9,628 bases of DNA from contig CALALK010000201.1 in assembly GCA_937923125.1 (NCBI GenBank), positions 1 through 9,628 on the forward strand, written 5' to 3'. The position numbers and the translations under genes are program-made. The DNA comes from an uncultured Carnobacterium sp. (GTDB lineage: Bacteria; Bacillota; Bacilli; Lactobacillales; Aerococcaceae). The notes under the pieces are model-generated. The model was not told the origin of the DNA. It worked only from the letters and a program-made list of their open reading frames with translations, and made no database searches. Below are positions 1 through 7,121 of the stretch, in pieces. Every line of letters starts with the position of its first letter. The stretch's first letter is position 1.

Positions 1-1532
1 TTGGAATGCGTATGGTTCCAATCAATACTGAGACGCCAAAAGGGCTTCTTGAAGTAAAGAAAGAGCCGCTCATTGAACGATTGATTAAGCAATTACAAGC
101 AGTCGGTATTAGCGATATCACGGTCGTAGTTGGCTTTATGAAAGAGCAATATGAGTATTTGATGGATGCCTATCAAGTAAAACTAGCTGTTAATAGAGAC
201 TATGCAACGAAGAATAACTTCTACTCATTACAGAAGGTAGCCAATCGTCTTGGCAATACGTATATTGTTCCTTGCGACTTATGGTGTAAGGAATCTCCAT
301 TTGATACAGACGAATTGTACTCATGGTATTTACTTGGCCAAGAAGAAGTAGCTCAAAGCTTCTTTAGAGTGAATAAGAAACAAGAGATTATTACAAGTGA
401 TAAGAGAGCAAAAGGAAATCGTCCTTATGGTATTTGTTATTTAACAGAAAAAGACGCAAAAGCCGTGGCGAAACAATTAAATGCTGCTGCTGCAGAAGAA
501 AGACACGAGAAGTCATTCTGGGAAGTAACACTTGAAGATGCCAACAAGAAATTTACAGTGTATCCAAAATTAATGGATGACTCAACAGTTTTTGAAATTA
601 ACACGTACGAGCAACTTCGTGAACTCGATAAATCCTCCGCGCACTTAGAAACAGATGCCCTGCAACAAATCTCAAAGGCGCTAAATGTTTCTCTAGAAGA
701 AATCGTCAACATCGAAGTGTTGAAAAAAGGAATGACGAATCGCAGCTTCCTATTTACTTGTAAGGACCAAAAATACATTATGCGTATTCCAGGAGAGGGA
801 ACGGACCATCTCATCAATCGTAAGGAAGAAGCAGATGTATACCGTGTCTTAGAAGGAAAACAGATTTGCGATGATGTTGTCTACATGAATCCAGAGAATG
901 GGTATAAGATTACAGCGTATCTGGAAGGAGCGCGTTCATGTGATAGCACGAATAAAGAAGACTTACAACGTTGTATGGCGAAGCTTCGTGAGTTCCATCA
1001 GTCAAAATTAAAAGTGAAGCATACTTTTGATCCATTTAAGCAAATTGAGTTTTATCAAAGCTTGTGGAATGGACAAAGTTCTTATTATAAAGACCATGCT
1101 GAAATGCAGAAGAAGATTTTAGGGCTAAAGAGCTTTGTAAAAAAACATAAAGCAGAACCAGTATTAAGCCATATTGATTCAGTGTATGACAACTTCCTAT
1201 TTACAAAAGAAGGCGATATTCGTCTGATTGACTGGGAATACGCGGGAATGCAAGATCCGCATATTGATATTGCAATGTTCTGTATTTACGCGGGATATGA
1301 CCGCAAACAAGCGGATGAATTGATGGACCTTTATTTCGAAGGAAAATGCGAACCAATGACACGTGTAAAAATCTATGCGTATATGGCGATTAGCGGAATG
1401 CTTTGGAGCAACTGGTGCGAATATAAACGTACACTCGGCGTTGACTTTGGTGAGTATTCATTAATGCAATACCGTTATGCCAAAGATTTCTACCGCATTG
1501 TGCAAGAAGAATTAGCAAAAGAGGAAAAATAA
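1..1532 (+). CDS. licCA: LicCA-type bifunctional nucleotidyltransferase / choline kinase, 5' end missing
   Basis: This gene runs off the left edge. The first in-frame ATG, at position 6, lies inside the nucleotide-binding signature (G-M-R-M-V-P-I-N...P-K-G-L-L), so the true start is upstream and only about 10 residues should be missing. Counting from that internal Met, residues 1-205 form a sugar-phosphate/choline-phosphate nucleotidyltransferase domain, with the PK of the signature at 11-12, TKNNFYSL at 68-75 and an Asp at 91. Residues 225-500 form a choline kinase (LicA/APH fold), with the catalytic HxDxxxxN at H389/D391/N396 and the metal-binding D409-W-E411. Fused LicCA proteins of this order are known, for example in Treponema denticola. 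The expected reactions are choline to phosphocholine and phosphocholine to CDP-choline. Ethanolamine or another amino alcohol cannot be excluded. The stop codon overlaps the next start (TAATG). Confidence 0.85.
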   Translation, partial: GMRMVPINTETPKGLLEVKKEPLIERLIKQLQAVGISDITVVVGFMKEQYEYLMDAYQVKLAVNRDYATKNNFYSLQKVANRLGNTYIVPCDLWCKESPFDTDELYSWYLLGQEEVAQSFFRVNKKQEIITSDKRAKGNRPYGICYLTEKDAKAVAKQLNAAAAEERHEKSFWEVTLEDANKKFTVYPKLMDDSTVFEINTYEQLRELDKSSAHLETDALQQISKALNVSLEEIVNIEVLKKGMTNRSFLFTCKDQKYIMRIPGEGTDHLINRKEEADVYRVLEGKQICDDVVYMNPENGYKITAYLEGARSCDSTNKEDLQRCMAKLREFHQSKLKVKHTFDPFKQIEFYQSLWNGQSSYYKDHAEMQKKILGLKSFVKKHKAEPVLSHIDSVYDNFLFTKEGDIRLIDWEYAGMQDPHIDIAMFCIYAGYDRKQADELMDLYFEGKCEPMTRVKIYAYMAISGMLWSNWCEYKRTLGVDFGEYSLMQYRYAKDFYRIVQEELAKEEK

Positions 1533-2266
1533 TGACAAATACAGTGAAACGAGCGATTATTATGGCTGCGGGTAAAGGGACAAGAATGCGTCCGATTACA
1601 AACACCATTCCAAAACCGCTTGTAAAAGTAAATGGAAAAAGAATGATTGATACCGTTATCGGAGCACTACATGAACAAGGAATTCATGAGATTTATGTGG
1701 TAGTAGGGTATTTGAAAGAGAAGTTTGCTGAACTTAAAGCAGACTATCCAGAAATTAACATTGTCGAAAATCCTTATTTCGATGTAGCTAATAATATTTC
1801 ATCACTTTATGTAGTACGTGACCATTTGGAAGAAGTGATTATTCTAGACGGCGACCAATTAATCTACAACAGTGAAATTCTACATCCAGAGTTTACACGT
1901 TCAGGATATGCGTGTATTCCAGTAGCAAACGGAACTGATGAATGGTTGATGCAAGTGGATGACAATGGCGTTGTTACAAGCTGTAGTCGTACAGGAGGAC
2001 AGAAGGGATGGCAACTATTTAGCATCTCACGTTGGACGAAAGAAGACGGGCAACAGTTAAAACGTCATCTTGAAATCGAGTTTGAAGACAAGAAAAATCA
2101 TGATATTTACTGGGATGATGTGGCGATGTTCTGCTATCCAGATGAATATGAAATGGGTATTTATCCAATGCAAGAAGGGGATATCGTGGAAATCGATAGC
2201 CTTGAAGAATTAGTAGCAGTAGATGACTCTTACAAGAGTGTTCTAGAGGAGGATAATCATGAATAA
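1532..2266 (+). CDS. licC: CTP:phosphocholine cytidylyltransferase (LicC-like)
   Basis: This is a 244-residue stand-alone nucleotidyltransferase, close to the roughly 230 residues of pneumococcal LicC. The N-terminus carries the nucleotide-binding signature A12-A-G-x-G-x-R18-M-R-P21 and P27-K28. The acidic segment L-D106-G-D108 and the Y-W194-D195-D196 motif match the two metal-binding aspartate regions of LicC. NNISSL (87-92) matches the NNFYSL substrate-site segment. The ATG start is set by the GAGG ribosome binding site at 1521-1524 and by a one-base overlap with the upstream stop, which implies translational coupling. Cytoplasmic. It would make CDP-choline from phosphocholine and CTP. Because the fusion protein upstream carries a paralogous domain, one of the two may have another alcohol-phosphate substrate. 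The nucleotidyltransferase fold is certain; the substrate is inferred from context. Confidence 0.8.
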   Translation: MTNTVKRAIIMAAGKGTRMRPITNTIPKPLVKVNGKRMIDTVIGALHEQGIHEIYVVVGYLKEKFAELKADYPEINIVENPYFDVANNISSLYVVRDHLEEVIILDGDQLIYNSEILHPEFTRSGYACIPVANGTDEWLMQVDDNGVVTSCSRTGGQKGWQLFSISRWTKEDGQQLKRHLEIEFEDKKNHDIYWDDVAMFCYPDEYEMGIYPMQEGDIVEIDSLEELVAVDDSYKSVLEEDNHE

Positions 2267-3785
2267 TGAAATCGAAAAGAAAAATCTCCGTGATGAGATA
2301 GACTGGGTTGCAACACTAGTTCCACTCTTTGGAGTAGTGGTATTAGGAATTCTCTTTATGGTTTTCCCAGAAGTAAGTTCAGCCGTTTTAGAAGGCGTTC
2401 GGGATTTCTTAGGAGATCAATTCAGTATTTATTACGCAATGCTTGCAGTGGGTGTATTCCTTTGTACTGTGTATGTGGCTTTTTCAAAATACGGACATAT
2501 TGTTCTAGGTGGCGAAGATAGTGAAGTCGAATATTCCAACTTTAAATGGGGTGTGATGATCTTTACGTCAACAATGGCAGCAGACATTGTATTCTACGCG
2601 ATGATTGAATGGGCCTTATACGCGCAAGAGTCTTATCTTGGTGAACTCGGTAGCGTTCAAAAATGGGCGTCTACATTTCCATTATTCCACTGGGGACCAA
2701 TCGCATGGGGCTTCTACATCATGCTTGCGGTGGCCTTTGGATTTATGTTGCATAATCGTAAAGTAGAGAAACAAAAATTCTCTGAAGCTTGTCGTCCACT
2801 TCTTGGAGACAAAGTTGACGGTTGGATGGGGAAAACCATCGACTTGATTGCCATCTTCGCGTTAATCGCGGGTACTGCTACAACATTCTCGCTAGCAACA
2901 CCGCTTCTTTCAGCGGCGATGAGCCAAGTGTTTGGGATTCAAAATTCGAAGATTATCACGATTGTAGTATTGTTATTAATCGCTGCTGTATATACAAGTA
3001 CCGTAATGCTTGGAATGGATGCCGTTTCTAAATTGGCAGCTATTTGTACTTATTTATTCTTTGCCTTACTAGGATACTTCTTATTCTTTGGTGGCGAAAC
3101 AGTGTACATTTTAGAAACAGGATTCAGCGCTCTTGGGAACCTTGTCCAAAACTTTATCGGAATGTCTACGTGGCTTGATCCGCTTCGTGAAACAAGTTTC
3201 CCACAAAAATGGACCATTTACTATTGGTCTTATTGGATGGTTTGGTGTGTAGCGACGCCGTTCTTCATCGGTAGTATTTCAAAAGGACGTACGGTTAAAA
3301 ATACTGTTCTTGGTGGATACGCATGGGGGATTGCTGGGACATTTACGGCGTTTATCATCCTTGGAAACTATGGCTTAGCGCAACAGTTAAAACATGGGGT
3401 GGATATTACAGGTATTCTAAGTAATAACGCGGATTACGCAGGGGCAATCTTGAAGATTTTTGAGACAATGCCGTTATCAAACATTGGATTATTATTACTG
3501 GCTGTAACGATGATTGCGTTCTATGCGACAACATTCGATGCCTTAACGCTAGTTGTATCTGCTTATTCTTATAAAGAACTAGAGCATACACATGGCAGTG
3601 ATAAACGTGTCCGCATGTTCTGGTCACTCGTATTTATCTTGTTCCCAATTGCATTGATTTTCTCAGAAAACTCAATGTATAACTTACAATCCGTTGCGAT
3701 TATCGCGGCACTTCCAATTGGGATTATTATCGTCATGATTATTGCTAGCTTCTTTAAGGACGCAAAGGACTATCTTAAAAATTAA
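2259..3785 (+). CDS. BCCT-family transporter (choline/betaine/carnitine type)
   Basis: This is a 508-residue integral membrane protein with about 12 hydrophobic segments, the usual BCCT core length without long cytoplasmic tails. The family signature is clear: K317-W-T-I-Y-Y-W323-S-Y-W326-M-V-W329 followed by G-S-I-S-K-G-R-T at 338-345 (the aromatic substrate box and the GR(T) loop). FHWGPIAWGFY at 143-153 and PLLGD at 180-184 also match. The glycine-rich GMGIG stretch of sodium-coupled betaine carriers is absent; TM3 reads F-T-S-T-M-A-A-D-I at 102-110. This leaves open antiport or proton coupling. The gene overlaps licC by 8 bases and has a strong AGAGGAGGA site at 2245-2253. It most likely supplies choline to the two enzymes upstream, replacing the unrelated LicB permease of other lic loci. 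Transport of betaine or carnitine for osmoprotection is the alternative. Confidence 0.85.
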   Translation: MNNEIEKKNLRDEIDWVATLVPLFGVVVLGILFMVFPEVSSAVLEGVRDFLGDQFSIYYAMLAVGVFLCTVYVAFSKYGHIVLGGEDSEVEYSNFKWGVMIFTSTMAADIVFYAMIEWALYAQESYLGELGSVQKWASTFPLFHWGPIAWGFYIMLAVAFGFMLHNRKVEKQKFSEACRPLLGDKVDGWMGKTIDLIAIFALIAGTATTFSLATPLLSAAMSQVFGIQNSKIITIVVLLLIAAVYTSTVMLGMDAVSKLAAICTYLFFALLGYFLFFGGETVYILETGFSALGNLVQNFIGMSTWLDPLRETSFPQKWTIYYWSYWMVWCVATPFFIGSISKGRTVKNTVLGGYAWGIAGTFTAFIILGNYGLAQQLKHGVDITGILSNNADYAGAILKIFETMPLSNIGLLLLAVTMIAFYATTFDALTLVVSAYSYKELEHTHGSDKRVRMFWSLVFILFPIALIFSENSMYNLQSVAIIAALPIGIIIVMIIASFFKDAKDYLKN

Positions 3786-3811
3786 GATGTGAGATAATTA
3801 AAAATAAAAAC

Positions 3812-3857
3812 AACCTATTGTTTAAAGTCAGTGTGGCTTTAAGCAATAGGTTTTTAT
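3812..3857. terminator. Bidirectional rho-independent terminator between the transporter gene and copY
   Basis: A 16-bp stem (3812-3827 with 3837-3852, one wobble pair) closes a 9-base loop. It is followed by TTTTTAT on the plus strand and, read from the other strand, by GTTTTTATTTTT. It lies in the 73-base gap between two convergent genes and can serve both. Confidence 0.9.
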
Positions 3858-3858
3858 G

Positions 3859-4299
3859 TTAGTTGTGATGGTGATGGCAATTACATTGTCCTGGTAGGCA
3901 GTTACATGCAACCGTGGTAGGGGCGCTAGCAGCTTTCTCTTTTAAGACGTTCACTAATTCTTGAATATCATCTTGGCTCAAAGTTGCCTTATCAATTAGT
4001 GTATGTAATAAATTCCCATTCTGTTTTTGACATACTTGCTCTAATAGTATATCCGTTTCTTTATCAAGTTGCTCTTTTTCAGAGATTGTAGCAGAGTAGT
4101 GGAATGGTTTCTTTCGATCATCGATTTGAATATATCCTTTTTTGGTTAAACGGATAATGAGGGTTTTAATCGTCGAGTCACTCCATGAAAATGAGCGTTG
4201 CAATTGCTCGATAATATATCCGCTTGTGCTGTTTGGATTGGCCCATAAGACACGCATAATTTGACGTTCAGAAGGGCTCATTGGTTGAAATTCTGTCAT
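3859..4299 (-). CDS. copY: CopY/TcrY-family copper-responsive transcriptional repressor
   Basis: This is a 146-residue cytoplasmic repressor of the BlaI/MecI/CopY family. Residues 1-70 form the winged helix-turn-helix (S9-E-R-Q-I-M-R-V-L-W, S41-D-S-T-I-K-T-L-I-I-R-L), and the middle is a dimerisation region. The C-terminus carries the CopY metal motif C132-N-C134-L-P-G-Q-C139-N-C141, which in Enterococcus hirae binds Zn(II) in the repressing form and Cu(I) when released from DNA. The tail then adds H142-H-H-H145-N, which is unusual. The AAAGGAG site at 4308-4314 (minus strand) is 8 bases from the ATG. Cop-box-like operators overlap its own promoter, so autorepression is likely. No copA, copB or copZ lies next to it; either they are elsewhere or this repressor stands alone. 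Confidence 0.9.
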   Translation of the reverse strand: MTEFQPMSPSERQIMRVLWANPNSTSGYIIEQLQRSFSWSDSTIKTLIIRLTKKGYIQIDDRKKPFHYSATISEKEQLDKETDILLEQVCQKQNGNLLHTLIDKATLSQDDIQELVNVLKEKAASAPTTVACNCLPGQCNCHHHHN

Positions 4300-4315
4300 A
4301 AATAGAACTCCTTTC

Positions 4316-4341
4316 TACAGGTTTAGTCTACAGTCGTCGAC
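4316..4341. promoter_or_regulatory. Two cop-box-like operators upstream of copY
   Basis: The CopY operator core is ACAnnTGT, usually as TACAnnTGTA. Position 4326-4341 reads GTCTACAGTCGTCGAC, with core ACAGTCGT (one mismatch) and symmetric GTC/GAC flanks. Position 4316-4325 reads TACAGGTTTA, with core ACAGGTTT (one mismatch). The repeated TCTACAG starts are 13 bp apart. The first box fills the promoter's -10/spacer region and the second lies between the -10 and the ribosome binding site, as expected for a self-repressing gene. Confidence 0.6.
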
Positions 4342-4353
4342 CGTTTTTGTCAA
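4325..4353 (-). promoter_or_regulatory. copY promoter
   Basis: Read on the minus strand there is a perfect -35 TTGACA (4348-4353) and a 17-bp spacer. The -10 candidate TAGACT (4325-4330) matches the consensus at 4 of 6 bases. It lies just upstream of the copY ribosome binding site. Confidence 0.65.
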
Positions 4354-4406
4354 TCGTTTTACTTGATTTTTTGCGTACACTAAATGTCGGTGGTGAGTAG
4401 CTAGAG

Positions 4407-4422
4407 TCACTATATTTTGTGT
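4407..4422. promoter_or_regulatory. NrdR box 1
   Basis: TCACTATATTTTGTGT agrees at 14 of 16 positions with the general NrdR box ACACWATATATWGTGT as I recall it. NrdR is the ATP/dATP-sensing repressor of ribonucleotide reductase genes. It lies upstream of the nrdI promoter. Confidence 0.75.
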
Positions 4423-4437
4423 TTCGTAAAAAAAACA

Positions 4438-4453
4438 ATACAAAATGTTGTTA
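4438..4453. promoter_or_regulatory. NrdR box 2 (weaker)
   Basis: ATACAAAATGTTGTTA matches the NrdR consensus at about 11 of 16 positions. It starts 31 bp after box 1, which is the three-turn spacing typical of paired NrdR boxes. That spacing is the main reason for the call. It ends 5 bases before the -35 hexamer. Confidence 0.55.
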
Positions 4454-4458
4454 AAATG

Positions 4459-4487
4459 TTGCAAAAACCTTCCGAGCTATATATAAT
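4459..4487 (+). promoter_or_regulatory. Sigma-A promoter of nrdIEF
   Basis: TTGCAA (-35, 4459-4464), a 17-bp spacer and a perfect TATAAT (-10, 4482-4487). Transcription should start near 4494, leaving a leader of about 63 bases before nrdI. Confidence 0.8.
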
Positions 4488-4556
4488 TAGTTTCGTGAGT
4501 TTCAAGTGAGATTGGAATGCATTTACTTGTATTTCGAATTCAGAAATGGAGTATCT

Positions 4557-4922
4557 GTGAAAGTCGTTTATTTATCACTAACTGGAAAAACAAGACAATT
4601 CGTAAAAAAATTAGACTGGGATTTTGTCGAAATTTCTAAGAAAAATCCCGTATGTCAAATGGAAGAACCTTATATCGTCATTACACCAACTTATGGAGAG
4701 CAAGTGGCGAATTTTTTTTATGAATTTATTGAATTTGGAGAGAATCGAGCACTATTAAAGGGAGTTGCTGGTTCAGGGAATCGCAATTTCAATACGAGTT
4801 TTTGTTCAAATTCCAGAGAGTTAGCGTCTAAATATGGGATTCCGCTACTGCATTGCTTTGAAAATCAAGGTACAGATAAAGATGTACAAATACTAATAGA
4901 AAAGGTGAGAGAGATTGGATAG
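4557..4922 (+). CDS. nrdI: NrdI flavodoxin-like class Ib ribonucleotide reductase activator
   Basis: I place the start at GTG 4557, not at the in-frame ATG 4506. GGAG at 4548-4551 sits 5 bases ahead, and the product then begins with the family's M-K-V-V-Y-L-S-L-T-G-K-T-R. The extra 17 residues of the longer reading match nothing typical, and the predicted transcription start is only about 12 bases before 4506. The resulting 121-residue protein is of the short NrdI type. FMN-binding parts are visible: the phosphate loop S7-L-T-G-K-T12, the loop T43-P-T-Y-G47 and the G72-S-G-N-R-N-F segment. NrdI supplies an oxidant (superoxide or peroxide) from its flavin to assemble the dimanganese-tyrosyl radical cofactor of NrdF. 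It is first in the operon, and its end overlaps nrdE by 8 bases. Confidence 0.9.
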   Translation: MKVVYLSLTGKTRQFVKKLDWDFVEISKKNPVCQMEEPYIVITPTYGEQVANFFYEFIEFGENRALLKGVAGSGNRNFNTSFCSNSRELASKYGIPLLHCFENQGTDKDVQILIEKVREIG

Positions 4923-7092
4923 TCCAAAATTAATGAATAAGACTCAAGAAGTTACATACTTCGCATTAAACAATGAGTTAAACCGTCCAGTTGATGGGAA
5001 AATTCCATTGCATAAAGATCGTGAAGCGGTTCGTGCATTCTTCTTAGAACACGTAAACCCAAATACAGTTTTCTTCTATACATTAGATGAAAAACTGGAT
5101 TACTTAATCGAACACGATTATTTAGAAGCAGAATTTTTAGGGAAATATAATCGTAAATTCGTTAAGAAATTAATGAAAGAAACGTACAAGAAAAAATTCC
5201 GTTTCCGTTCATTCATGTCTGCATTTAAGTTCTACAAACAATATGCAATGAAGACAAATGACGGTCAACGTTACTTAGAACGTTTTGAAGATCGTATTGT
5301 ATTTAACGCTCTTTTCTTAGCAGATGGCGATGAGCAATTAGCACATGATTTAGCGGAAGAAATGATTACACAACGCTATCAACCAGCAACACCAACATTC
5401 TTGAATGCCGGAAGAAAACGTCGTGGGGAACTCGTTTCTTGCTTCTTAATTCAAACAACAGACGACATGAACAGTATCGGTCGTACAATCAACTCAGCTC
5501 TTCAATTATCAAGAATTGGGGGAGGAGTAGGGGTAAGCTTGTCTAACGTTCGTGCAGCAGGTGACCCAATCAAGAAAATTGAGAATGCATCAAGCGGTGT
5601 TGTTCCAATTATGAAATTATTAGAAGATAGTTTCAGCTACTCAAACCAATTAGGTCAACGTAACGGTGCCGGTGCGGTTTACTTAAACGTATTCCACCCA
5701 GATATCGTATCGTTCTTATCTACGAAAAAAGAAAATGCGGATGAAAAAGTGCGTGTGAAGACATTATCACTAGGTCTTGTTGTTCCAGATAAATTCTATG
5801 AATTAATCAAAAACGACGACATCATGTACTTATTCAGTCCATACGATGTGGAACGTATTTACGGCGTGCCATTCTCATATGTGGACATCACTAAAGAATA
5901 TGACAACATGGTAAACAACCCTGAAATCCGTAAATCTAAATTACGTGCGCGTGACTTAGAAAATGAAATTAGTAAATTACAACAAGAATCTGGATATCCA
6001 TATGTGGTGAACATCGATACAGCAAACCGTGTAAACCCAATCGATGGAAAGATTATCATGAGTAATTTATGTTCTGAAATCCTACAAGTTCAAGAACCTT
6101 CAGTGATTAACAATGCTCAAGAGTATGAACACTTAGGAACAGATATTAGCTGTAACTTAGGTTCAACAAACATCGTGAACTTAATGAAATCTCCTGACTT
6201 CGAACGCTCTATCGAGGTAGCCGTTCGTGCGTTAACATTCGTAACAGACCACTCAAGTATTGATGCCGTTCCAACCGTTAAAAACGGAAACAGCAAAGCA
6301 CATACAATTGGTCTTGGAGCGATGGGATTACACACATTCTTTGCATTAAATCAAATGGAATACGGCTCACCTGAGTCTATCGAAGCAACTGATTTATACT
6401 TCAGAATGTTGAACTTCTACACATTGAAAGCAAGTAACAAGATTGCTAAAGAACGCGGCCAATCATTCGTTGGGTTCGAACGTTCTAAATACGCAACAGG
6501 TGAATACTTCGACAGCTATATCGCTGAAGAGGTACAAATTCAATCTGACAAAGTGAAGAAAATCTTTGAAAAACTTCCAATTCCAACTGTAGAAGATTGG
6601 AAACAATTAAAAGAAGATGTGATGAGCGGTGGATTATATCACCAAAACCGTTTAGCAATTGCGCCAACTGGTTCAATCAGCTACGTAAACGAAACAAGTG
6701 CTTCATTACACCCAATCACTCGTTTAATTGAAGAACGTCAAGAGAAGAAGACTGGTAAGACTTATTACCCAGCTCCATTCTTATCAAACGACACTTTACC
6801 ATTCTACAAATCAGCGTACGATATCGATATGCGTAAAGTCATCGACGTATACGCAGCAGCTCAAAAACATATCGACCAAGGAATGAGCTTGACACTCTTC
6901 ATGCGTTCAGAACTTCCTGAAGGATTATATGAATGGAAAGAAGGACGTACAAACAAGATGACAACACGTGACTTAAATATTTTACGTAACTATGCGTGGA
7001 ATAAAGGCATCAAGTCAATCTACTATGTACGTACATTTACAGAAAACAACGATGAAATCGGAAGTAATGCTTGCGAAAGCTGCAGCATTTAA
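4915..7092 (+). CDS. nrdE: Class Ib ribonucleoside-diphosphate reductase alpha subunit
   Basis: This is the large catalytic subunit, 725 residues and full length. It reduces NDPs to dNDPs. Visible catalytic residues are the thiyl-radical C386 and E388 in N-L-C-S-E, the redox pair C176 (L-V-S-C-F) and C413 (I-S-C-N-L-G-S), the radical-transfer tyrosines in K-S-I-Y-Y-V-R near residue 692, and the C-terminal shuttle pair C720-E-S-C723. P-T-G-S-I-S-Y is also present. As in other NrdE proteins there is no N-terminal ATP cone, so overall activity control by dATP binding is not expected. The start is TTG 4915, because AAGGTGAG at 4902-4909 is ideally placed for it. The only nearby ATG, at 4933, has no ribosome binding site. 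It works with NrdF in the cytoplasm. Confidence 0.95.
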   Translation: MDSPKLMNKTQEVTYFALNNELNRPVDGKIPLHKDREAVRAFFLEHVNPNTVFFYTLDEKLDYLIEHDYLEAEFLGKYNRKFVKKLMKETYKKKFRFRSFMSAFKFYKQYAMKTNDGQRYLERFEDRIVFNALFLADGDEQLAHDLAEEMITQRYQPATPTFLNAGRKRRGELVSCFLIQTTDDMNSIGRTINSALQLSRIGGGVGVSLSNVRAAGDPIKKIENASSGVVPIMKLLEDSFSYSNQLGQRNGAGAVYLNVFHPDIVSFLSTKKENADEKVRVKTLSLGLVVPDKFYELIKNDDIMYLFSPYDVERIYGVPFSYVDITKEYDNMVNNPEIRKSKLRARDLENEISKLQQESGYPYVVNIDTANRVNPIDGKIIMSNLCSEILQVQEPSVINNAQEYEHLGTDISCNLGSTNIVNLMKSPDFERSIEVAVRALTFVTDHSSIDAVPTVKNGNSKAHTIGLGAMGLHTFFALNQMEYGSPESIEATDLYFRMLNFYTLKASNKIAKERGQSFVGFERSKYATGEYFDSYIAEEVQIQSDKVKKIFEKLPIPTVEDWKQLKEDVMSGGLYHQNRLAIAPTGSISYVNETSASLHPITRLIEERQEKKTGKTYYPAPFLSNDTLPFYKSAYDIDMRKVIDVYAAAQKHIDQGMSLTLFMRSELPEGLYEWKEGRTNKMTTRDLNILRNYAWNKGIKSIYYVRTFTENNDEIGSNACESCSI

Positions 7093-7121
7093 TGGGAATA
7101 CGAAAGAAAGGACATAAGCTC

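Noticed and set aside
437..817. Antisense open frame within the licCA gene
   Set aside because: It lies fully opposite a conserved domain, has no ribosome binding site, and its translation shows no family features.
4506..4556. Upstream ATG extension of nrdI by 17 residues
   Set aside because: No ribosome binding site and no family similarity; it begins only about 12 bases after the predicted transcription start. GTG 4557 is better supported.
7071..7121. Longer nrdF from TTG 7071 or ATG 7092
   Set aside because: TTG 7071 lies inside the nrdE end and ATG 7092 has no ribosome binding site. GTG 7122 has AAAGGA at a good distance.
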